Below, piece by piece: positions 56,001 to 64,000 of a DNA stretch of 64,000 nucleotides (its first letter is position 1; the number at the start of each line of letters is the position of its first letter). The notes beneath the pieces were generated by a model, which had not been told where the DNA came from, did not search any database, and saw only the letters and a list, made by a program, of their open reading frames with translations. This stretch comes from Zizania palustris (Eukaryota > Streptophyta > Magnoliopsida > Poales > Poaceae): positions 12,230,594-12,294,593 of the forward strand of contig JAAALK010000082.1 of the NCBI GenBank assembly GCA_019279435.1, read 5' to 3'. The position numbers were made by a program, and so were the translations under genes.

Positions 56001-57215
56001 CATGCAACAGTTGGCTGAACAAGACTCGTTGGGTTTTATGAGTATCTTTGATTCTATGTTGTGACGGTTTGGTGCATCCTCGTTTCAATATGCTTGCTTT
56101 AGTTTCTATTGGAGTACAAGCCGATAGGTTATCTCTGTTTTCATACTATGTCTCATCTTCGCCTAGGAAGCATTCATCGGCCCCGTTGCACAAGGATGCT
56201 ATACTATCGGCTGATAGAGTGTTCATCCTGATAGCGTGGGCATGGTCATCGGCCCAATGGTCGATAGACTCGTTCATTCGTGTTTATCCTATTCTCTCCA
56301 TAGTCATCGGCTTGATAGCTGATTGGCGTTGCTACTAACATCGTTCTTTATGATTCCATATCAGTTTCAAGGTCAAACTGATTGGCATGCTCAGAACCTT
56401 CTCTTTTCTACGATTATAGGACCTGCACTAGAGTTAAGCAGATCTCTCAGACCATGCATGTGATCAAAAACTATACCAGCATCCCCTTCGAAGTGCCTCC
56501 CCTCAGAGGGCTTTGTTCATCATCTCTTCCGTTGATAATCACTCATCATCTAAGAGGCATGCGCTCACGGTCTCTACTATGGCTACTTAACAAGGAATAA
56601 AATAAGATATCTTGGAGAATCTATCCACAACAATAAATATGCTATCTCACCCCTCTTAATTCAAGGCAATCCTAAAATAAAATCTATAGAAATAAGCGTG
56701 TACGTAGCCACAAGCCTCTCCCTCCCACACTCACGTTCTATTCGGTTTGTAACCGTAAAATCCATAGTACGTGGTGGGCAGGGATTATGCATGCGCGATT
56801 GCTAAGGAAAGTGTTGGATTAGAATGAAGGGCTGAGATTTACCAGATGCGTGTTGTGTTTATCTTCTCAACTCATCAATTATACAATATGATAGAATAGA
56901 TGAAGACTAGATTTTACAATATACTTAAATAAATGGTACTATGCATTTTATTATATTAATTTTTATATTTTTCGAAAGCCAATTATTAATGTCTAATCTA
57001 TTGCATAATTTTTATTAAAATTGGTACGAAGCATAATCTATAGCATTATTTAAAATTTTTATTTTTAAAATCAACGGGCATAAGGTATACCGTAAAACAA
57101 ACCTTAATAAAAACATTTTGTTTTCATTGGCCACATTTACTGACAGCTTAAAACAACAAATGGCAAATATTCTCAACACTCTTCCTTCCGGTCGGATATA
57201 TGCGTCAGTGACAAA
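56001..57215. other. Intergenic DNA
   Basis: No gene or known repeat is recognised. 'CATCGGCC' and 'TCATCGGCTTGATAGC' fragments near 56170-56320 recur loosely and may be a decayed repeat. The last 300 bases are A/T-rich and lie downstream of the U-box gene. Confidence 0.4.
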
Positions 57216-59736
57216 TCACGAGAGTTTCGTCAGGATAATTGAGCATTGCTGCCTCGCAAAATCTTGGATGACAGAACGGAGAGCAAGGTTTGGAAGAAGC
57301 TCGTGGTGTGCAAGCGGTTTCCCTGTCATGGGAGATACCTTGCGCCCTCCTCCATCAAGCCAACCTTTGATGGCATCGGCTTCGTAAGTGAATCCGTCAG
57401 CTGCAATGCAAGGCTCCCTCATAACCTCCTGCCGTTATATGCAAATGGAAATACTGTCAAACTTGTATTTTCAGAGACTGAACAGAGCAAATATTTGTGT
57501 TACTGCAAAAAGTTTGTGGAACAATTAGCACTGCATGAACATATCAAATTCTGAATACCTGAATAATTGGGCAGATGAAGTAGGAAGGGATGCAGTCTTC
57601 ATCAAAAGGTGATTGCATCACTGATGATGGAGAAAATGAAGTCAGCTTCCTTTCGCAGAGGAACGTTTCCAGTTCTCTGACACTGTTATCATGATCAAGA
57701 TACTCCTGCAGAGGCTCAATTGCTTGCCCAGATGTTCCGAAGTCGCCCCTCATGTCGACCATACGTTGTCGCATGACCGATTCTTCTGTAATCATTTCCT
57801 GAGGTTGCTCTATGGCTGTGTATTGATTATTCCTGGGTAGGTCTCTTTCTTGTTTCAACTGTGCAATTTCTTTGCTTGCTCTGACAAGAGCTCCTTCCAG
57901 TTCTTTCCTCTTTTTGACCTCCTCCAAGTACAACTCTTCATATTCTTTGGCCTAGAAAATTCAGAGTTCTGATGAAATCTGAAGAATATATTCATGTGAA
58001 ATCTGCTTGTTTGTTTTTCTAACTGGCCTTGTTTATGAATAAATAGTCAAGGACAATGAGACAATGAGTTACTTTCTGAAGAGATGAAACTACTTCTTCA
58101 TCTGCTTTCTGGCGCCTGGAAGATTCGCTTAAAGCTCTCTTCATCAAGTCCTCAGCTGCTTTGCTTGCTTCTTTGATATCATCATAAAACCCTAGTTCCA
58201 ACTCATGGTTGCCATCCTAAAAAGAGGCAAAACAAAAGCACCAGTATTATGTTATCACTCTTACTGTCTTACATAAAAACGCAATATTCGAAACCAGAAT
58301 ACAACATTGCTTGTCGAACCTCTTCATGGCGTGGTAGCGAATGAACAACATCGTGACCAGTATTACGAAGTAAATGTGTAACTTCAGGTGCAATTTCTAC
58401 TTCATTGTCCCTATAATGGAGAACTGAATCAGCGTTTTTTGAGCTTCACTACTCAATAGACATCAGAAACCCAAAAGTTACACAGATTGTACCTTATGCA
58501 GATTAACCGTTCCTTGCAGACAAACCAAATTTTGCATGATGGATCAGCTCTTTGCATAATTTCTGTTGCTGTCCGGGACGTTGGTTTCTCCATTTTTCTG
58601 AAACCGAAAATGACAACTAATAGGCTTAATAATACATGGTTTGTTTTGTCTTCGTTTACTCAAACAATAAACTTGATAGTTGATACATAGTTTTCTTCTT
58701 TATGACTCTACTACGTACAGAGCACAACTTAATCTGCAATTACAAAAAGAAATTCTGATAAATGTAGCTTTGGGTGTTTTATTTTTGAGAGAAAGGATGT
58801 ACCTGCTGGAGTAGTTCTTGCCTGCAGCAGCTGAAATTACTAGTTTGGTGATTCCATGGAAGGTAATAAGTTGAACAAGACCGGCTACAATATTTTCGTT
58901 CTCAACGACTAGTTTCTCGCATTTCATCTGAAATATATATACAGTTAAATAGCATGCGTGTCAGCTATCTTTGTCCCTTAGAAAAACCTTTTGAATTGTG
59001 CAAGTTTTCTATAGTCATGTTAGCTGTCAGCAACAAGCCAAAACCATAAGAACACATGAAACTTGAAGAGAAAGAAGACATCATGTCACCTTCATTCCCA
59101 AGCATTGATTGACGTAGTGGTCTAATAGCTTGTTCACCTTTTCACGTTCAGTCTTTCTGAATATGTTCACCTGGTCTGGGTTCAGTTTACTAGCATGAAA
59201 CTTGACTCCCACTGTATGATTAAGGACAGAACCAAGAATATATCATATTTAATTCAACTATGGTAATTAACTAATTATTCATTTTTTCAAAACGTATACA
59301 ATTTTATAGTAATTTTTATAGAAATAAAGAGCTAGCCCCAGCTACCCAACCCCTTGTGTGTCATCAGAACAGGTTCATTAGACCTTATACAAATAGCAGT
59401 TAAATTTTGCATAGTTCTGAAAGAGGAGTCGCTGCTCCATGCTCATGGATGGATCATAGCTAGAATAATGGAATCCATGGAAATTTGGCAAATCGATAGT
59501 GCGGGAAGAAAAGGGCATGTTACTAGTACGGTCAAGGGGCACGTACTGACGGGGATCATCTGAGGCGGCACATGCACATGCGTGAGGACGACCGTGGCTC
59601 CGGTGCCGCGGAAATGGCCGAGAGCCCACGACAGCGTCGACCTCCCGGCCTTGACCTCCGCCGGCAGCGCGACGAACACCTTCTCCTCCTCCGTCGCGGC
59701 CACCGGCGCCGCCACGCGCGACGCCTTCTGATCCAT
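57216..59736 (-). CDS. USP-domain and U-box E3 ubiquitin ligase, eight exons, no kinase domain
   Basis: Exons (minus): 59736-59547, 59211-59090, 58927-58803, 58597-58493, 58410-58320, 58216-58073, 57951-57559, 57428-57216. All borders are GT-AG and phases join to 1,383 bases, 460 residues. Residues about 15-180 form a universal-stress-protein-like domain ('EEEKVFVALPAEVKAGRSTL', 'HVHVPPQMIPVMGVKFHASK', 'ITKLVISAAAGKNYSSRKME'). Residues about 212-345 are a charged coiled coil ('EEVKKRKELEGALVRASKEI'). The C-terminal U-box (about 380-455) has 'YFICPIIQEVMREPCIAADG', 'FTYEADAIKGWL', 'VSPMTGKPL' and 'LLPNLALRSVIQDF'. Many plant relatives carry a kinase between coil and U-box; here they abut across one exon junction. 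The U-box would recruit an E2 to ubiquitinate unknown targets. The exon 5 donor (GTTCGA) is weak. It appears intact. Confidence 0.9.
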
Positions 59737-60185
59737 CGATCCTCTCCTCTAGCTAGCGCATCCCTAGCTTTCAGCCTTCTCGATCGTCGATCGCCCCTTG
59801 TCCGCTCTACTGGTAAGCACTAGGAGGAAGATTGAAGAACACGCACGCAAGCGGCCAAGTCCTCTGGCCGTATAGGACGCGTGCCGAGATGGTAACACCA
59901 TGCGATCGACCAGCCGGGAGGAGGAAGAAGTCCACATGCAACAGTGACATGTGGACACGGAGGAGGACGGTGCGTTTTCCACAGAAATTTACTAGCAACA
60001 ACAAGCTACGTAAAGTTCTGAACTTGCCGTCGTCGCTTGTCACGTCAGCTGATTCAGACGAAAAAAATGCACGGTTAACAATCTCACCCATATTTAGGAC
60101 TACTATAATGTCTTTGTCTTGACCGTATTAATTACTCTGTGGCTACATATTGAAGTCATTGAACTGCCTGGTCAGAGTTCAACTA
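59737..60185 (-). other. Upstream region of the U-box gene
   Basis: This would hold the promoter. No clear TATA box or named element could be supported. The sequence is unique in the window. Confidence 0.35.
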
Positions 60186-60189
60186 GTCG

Positions 60190-60316
60190 GAAATTAATTG
60201 GAGGCACCGAAGCACACACGGCGGGAAATGATTCGGTGCCTTTCACATTCTGAACTGAACCCCAAACCGGTTTGTTCAGGTGTCTTTTCACGGGAAAATA
60301 ACTGGTGCTATTAGTG
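60190..60316 (-). repeat. Possible CACTA-like terminal fragment
   Basis: On the minus strand it starts CACTAATAGCACCAGTTATT at 60316. Further in is a hairpin GGCACCGAA...TTCGGTGCC (about 60203-60242), which resembles a subterminal inverted repeat. There is no second end and no coding sequence, so this is a remnant at best. Confidence 0.3.
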
Positions 60317-61250
60317 ACGACTAGCTAGTAGAATATATCTCTACTACTTTTAAAGTTTTACTATAAAATCACAGTTTCGTTTCATGTCATCCACTCTCCT
60401 AGCACGTACAAATGCACCTTATTCCCAGCAGGACCACCTTCTGGCTGTCGGGCGTGCAGTGCAGTGCAACCGTCTCAGACCCGAAAATCCCCGTAGCCCC
60501 TATATGATATATATGTATATGTACGCGGTATACTCTCTAGGTTCATAGACTCGCACACATGTCGACATCTTAGTGATCTCTTATCTTTGTCAGCACACTG
60601 TGACAGTGGCTAGTGGGTACTTGAGTCTTGATAGCAGTCACTGGGCAGTAGGATGCGCAACAACGTGATCATGTGAGATCAAACTTATGTAGTCATGTGC
60701 TAATACATAATTGCTTGTAGTCATGTGCAAATACTTAATTACTTCTTTCCTTATTGCTAAATACTTAATTTCTTTTGTAGTTTTTGTGATAACTTTTTTC
60801 TCTCAATTTTAATTTAGCAGTTTGACGTCATCAGGGAAGTATACTTCTGCCAGTAAAAAATGAAAAAGTTGAAACTAATAGATGAGTTGATACAGTCTCA
60901 AAAGATTCTGTTAATATTTTTTTAAGAGTAACACAAGCACTTTAGGAGATACAGAAGCATTGACAATAGTTGTTGTGGCCATAACCAACAAATACTAATC
61001 CAGACGATGAGGGCCTTTATCATCCTACTATATAATTGACGAATATTTTATCGTTCAAGCAATCTGAATCGTTTATTTTAACTCATTACTCATTCAGAAG
61101 ATCTAGACCCTCCATTGCATGAGTTGCCCTCCCAGGATCTCCGACTCGCTCTTTGCACCACCCAACGCACGATCCCCTACCATCCCGCCCCGCACATCAC
61201 CTTCCCCATCCCACAAAACCGTAAAACATAATCCACTCTTCCTCTAGAGC
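60317..61250. other. Intergenic DNA, A/T-rich
   Basis: No genes, RNA genes or recognisable elements were found. Small A/T-rich stretches around 60680-60800 have no longer pattern. Confidence 0.4.
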
Positions 61251-61254
61251 TCAC

Positions 61255-61605
61255 CAGCCCCTAGCTCCCGCCGCCGCCGGTCACCTCCCACCTCCGACGA
61301 CTATCGCCAGTCATTTCCACCGCCGCTAATAGCCTCCCTTCTCTGCTAGCCGCCGCTGGTCCCCTCGTCGCCTGCGGTCGCCTTCAACCTACGTCGGCCT
61401 CCGTTGGTCCCTCTCGTCGCTTGTGGTCGCCTCCCACCTCTGTCAGCCGCCGTCGACCTCTTTAGCTGCTGCTGATCCCTCCCACCGCCTTCGGTCGCCT
61501 CCCGCCTCCGTCGGCCGCCGCCGATCTCTCCAGCCTCCTCCGGTCTCCACCAGCCACCATTGATCCCTCCCGCCGCCACTGGTTGCAGTTGCTGGTGGTG
61601 TATTT
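61255..61605. repeat. C-rich degenerate tandem repeat
   Basis: About five loose units near 50 bases contain GTCGCCTCCCACCTCCGTCG-like text followed by GCCGCCG and GATCCCTCC. Open frames on the minus strand are low complexity and not taken as genes. It ends about 50 bases before CACTA2. Confidence 0.6.
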
Positions 61606-62774
61606 GTGTCGGGGCGAAGATAAAGGAGAGCAGAGTATCAATTCTTTCATTTGACACTACAAGAAAACATAAAATTTAACGGCTTTTATTCCCCATCCGC
61701 CCGCGCACGTACAGGAACCTAATCCCTGTACGCACGCCGTTCCAGTATTGTGTCGCCGCCGCCACCCGTGCCTCATCCCGCCCGCCGCCGCCTGGTCCCG
61801 CGCGCCGCTGCATGGTCCCACGCGTCGCCCACCGCCTGACGCCCCCCGCCGCCCGCCGGCCTCCGGACATCGCCGCCGCCCGACGATCAAGTAATTTTTT
61901 TTGGCTTTAAATTTTTTTGGCTTTTTTTGGTGAATTTTATTAGTGTTTTGTAAATTAATTGTCAGTGTAGTTAAAAGTTAACTTATTTGAGATAATGGGA
62001 ATTAACTGCCAGCCTCTACGTCAACTATAGATGCACACAATCTGAATTTTAGCATGGTTATAAAATTTGACTGAATCTTGTCAATCTGAATTATAGCTTG
62101 GTTATATTAATGGTGGTATACATGACATATGCTTAGATTCAGCATTAGATTTACTGTGAATTAGTGTGATGAAGTCCTGATCAAGAATGTTGATCTACAA
62201 AATTAGAATAAAGACAACCAATTATTTTTATTCGGGACTCATCCAAATTAGTGTTGTACTCATTTCATGAATAGAAAAGTTGGTTGTCTTTTCTAAACCA
62301 AGAGAAATGGCTACTTTGGGTCTTTCTTTCATGTCAAAATATCTAAACATGTTCATCTTTCATATTAAAAACATCTAAAACAGAATGCAAAAATCCAGTT
62401 ATAGCATCAATTCACAAAGTAATTAATAAAATAAAAATCAATTAATTGGTAGGATATATATGAATTAATGTGGTATTATGTTATGATTTCATTGCGTTGA
62501 TTATTATGTTATTATATTAGAAATATTTGTATATTGATTGTATGATTTTACAAGTGCTTCGTATGCGATGTGCTATTATATATGTTATTAATTATATTCT
62601 AGTATTAATTTATAGTTTGTGGATGATTTCATACACGTATATAATTTTTTATTTGATACCAACGTAAATAGTGTAATGAAACCTATGCGTCACCTGTTTC
62701 GGACTAACATGTCTCACACGTGTCATGTGTGTGAGATCTGTAGGTCCAGAATTGTCTCTTTTTGGACAGCCTCG

Positions 62775-62960
62775 GAGTGGGCGACAGAGTGTGGTATTTA
62801 TGATGAGTCATGAGTCCGAATGAGATTTCAGTGACATAACCTTGTTGTTCTCCATTGCACCACTATCAGGCGTGCAATTGGAGAACGACAGGGTTATGCT
62901 GCTAAAATTTCGTTTGGACTCATGGCTCATCATAAATACCACGTTTTGTCGGTCACTCTT
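62775..62960 (+). repeat. 186-bp inverted repeat (hairpin) in CACTA2 leader
   Basis: The left arm runs from GAGTGGGCGACAGAG through GTGGTATTTATGATGAG to TTCTCCATTGCA (62860); the right arm, from TGCAATTGGAGAAC to GTCGGTCACTCTT, is its reverse complement over about 80 bases. The loop is about 13 bases. Roughly 85% of arm positions match and many of the rest would be G-U pairs in RNA. Confidence 0.85.
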
Positions 62961-63101
62961 GGGTGGGTTTAGAACCTATCTTTTCCTATAGACGACATAG
63001 GGTTGTGGTATGTACGTAGAAATGTCTAGTACCTATCTTTTCCTATAGACGACATAGGGTTTAGGACCCATCGATTGAATGAATGTTTTGCCTATAGAAT
63101 G

Positions 63102-64000
63102 ACTGAGGACGGCCAACGATGTATGTATAGTGGTAGGATGAAAAGTGGAGCTCACACGGGGGAGTGGGTAATCAACGTTGAGAAATTTGTTGATCGTGCA
63201 TTCGCTTTGACAACAAACACTAGCGCGAGGTGCACATGCATGAGGTACAGAAATTATCGTTGGCAAGACAATAGAATGTTGCCATTCCACATTTGCAAAT
63301 ATGGTTTCATGCTAGGTTATGAAGTTTGGACTTTTCACGGTGAGATAGGCCGTGAAAAAACGGTATTAGTACTGGAAGAAGAAGATGATAGCGTGGTTGA
63401 CGATAGGATGGATGAGATGCTTGATGTTGTACGGCCGGAGTTTGAAACAAACCCTTAGGATCCTCCAACACTGGAGGTTCAAAAGTTTTTCGACATCCTT
63501 CGAGCTTCTGAAGAGCCATTGCATGAGCACACCACCGTAAGAGTTCTCACTTTTGTGACCCGTCTTATAGCCATTAAGTCGAAGTTTACATTCTCCAACA
63601 ATTGTTATAAGGAGCTCGTGAATCTAATGAGCGATATCCTTCCTATGAATCATAAGGTGCCGAAAGACATGTACCAGTTAAAGAAAATGTTTTCTACTGT
63701 TGGTATGGAGTATGAGAAGATTGATGTGTGCCAAGATAATTGTATGTTTTTCTGGAAAGAACATAGGAATGAGGTGAAATGCTTAAAATGTGGTAAACCG
63801 AGATTCGTAGAGGTCGTAAACGAAAATGGTGAAAAGGTGACGACAGAGGTTGCTCATAAGCAACTTCGTTACATGCCTCTTACACCTCGGGTGAAACTAT
63901 TGTTTCTCTCAAAGAAAACCTCTAGACATATGTGATGGCATAAAGAAGGTGTACGTGAGAATAACAAGTAATGGTGCACCCATCTGATGGTGAGGCATGG
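63102..64000 (+). pseudogene. CACTA2 TNP2-type transposase, N-terminal part
   Basis: 'MTEDGQRCMYSGRMKSGAHT' begins the transposase-associated domain and aligns with CACTA1 53034-52234 throughout. Here a TAG (63456-63458) replaces a Lys codon after 'PEFETNP', a TGA (63933-63935) replaces a Trp codon after 'KKTSRHM', and a one-base loss near 63965 shifts the frame in 'RENN'. The Leu at the CACTA1 stop site is intact here. The rest lies outside the window. Confidence 0.88.

Larger units (their letters stand above)
61655..64000 (+). mobile_element. CACTA2: second CACTA element, 5' part only
   Basis: It begins CACTACAAGAAAACAT at 61655, then a GC-rich segment (61690-61885) with GCGCACGTACAGG as in CACTA1, a long A/T-rich leader, a large hairpin, and a TNP2 gene on the plus strand from about 63100. 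The element runs past the window. It is the same family as CACTA1 but in opposite orientation. Confidence 0.9.

Noticed and set aside
56001..57215. tRNA or other RNA genes
   Set aside because: No cloverleaf or A/B box was recognised here or in the other intergenic parts.
57216..59736. Protein kinase domain in the U-box gene
   Set aside because: No glycine loop, HRD or DFG motif in any frame of exons or introns.
61346..61890. Gly/Arg-rich minus-strand frames next to CACTA2
   Set aside because: They come from the C-rich tandem repeat and the GC-rich element start; no start context or domain.

Overview
This is a piece of a plant nuclear genome, almost certainly a grass. It is dominated by nested LTR retrotransposons with grass-type primer-binding and polypurine sites, it carries CACTA transposons, and it holds one ordinary host gene with plant introns. 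The species cannot be fixed from sequence alone. About 90% of the window is transposable-element DNA; there is no sign of prokaryotic, organellar or CRISPR sequence.

Layout. The outermost element is a plus-strand Gypsy (here Gypsy5), seen only as integrase pieces at 44169-44456 and 54981-55219. Into it went a minus-strand Gypsy without chromodomain (Tat-like; Gypsy1, about 186-44168; 5' LTR 43319-44168, pol ending at 511). Gypsy1 was then hit by (a) a Copia whose LTR end lies at 1-185, (b) a deleted relative, Gypsy3 (2214-6440), and (c) a plus-strand Copia (Copia1, 9873-42176). Copia1 was itself split by a young, complete Gypsy (Gypsy2, 14069-26183, TSD TGGTT, LTRs about 0.7% apart) and by a minus-strand Copia (Copia2, 26503-37348, TSD CTGTT, LTRs about 5% apart in the part counted). 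The nest is four levels deep.

From 44457 to about 54980 a minus-strand CACTA transposon (CACTA1) sits in Gypsy5, with inverted subterminal repeats, an accessory gene, a TNP2-type transposase gene and a solo Copia LTR (44650-46673, TSD GAAAC). A second member of the same family (CACTA2) starts at 61655 on the plus strand and runs off the window.

Between the two CACTAs lies the only convincing host gene, at 57216-59736 (minus): eight exons with GT-AG borders that join in phase into a 460-residue USP-domain/coiled-coil/U-box E3 ubiquitin ligase without a kinase domain.

The most interesting signal is a spliced gene antisense to gag-pol in Gypsy2 (24920-21227). It has its own TATA box, five exons that join in phase over 1,129 codons with one in-frame stop, and a recognisable 3' half in the diverged Gypsy3, where the final intron borders and C-terminus are conserved while gag-pol is gone. 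Other points of note are a Copia with two different LTR families and no TSD, stop codons that mostly look like CAG-to-TAG changes, and a 186-bp hairpin in the leader of CACTA2.
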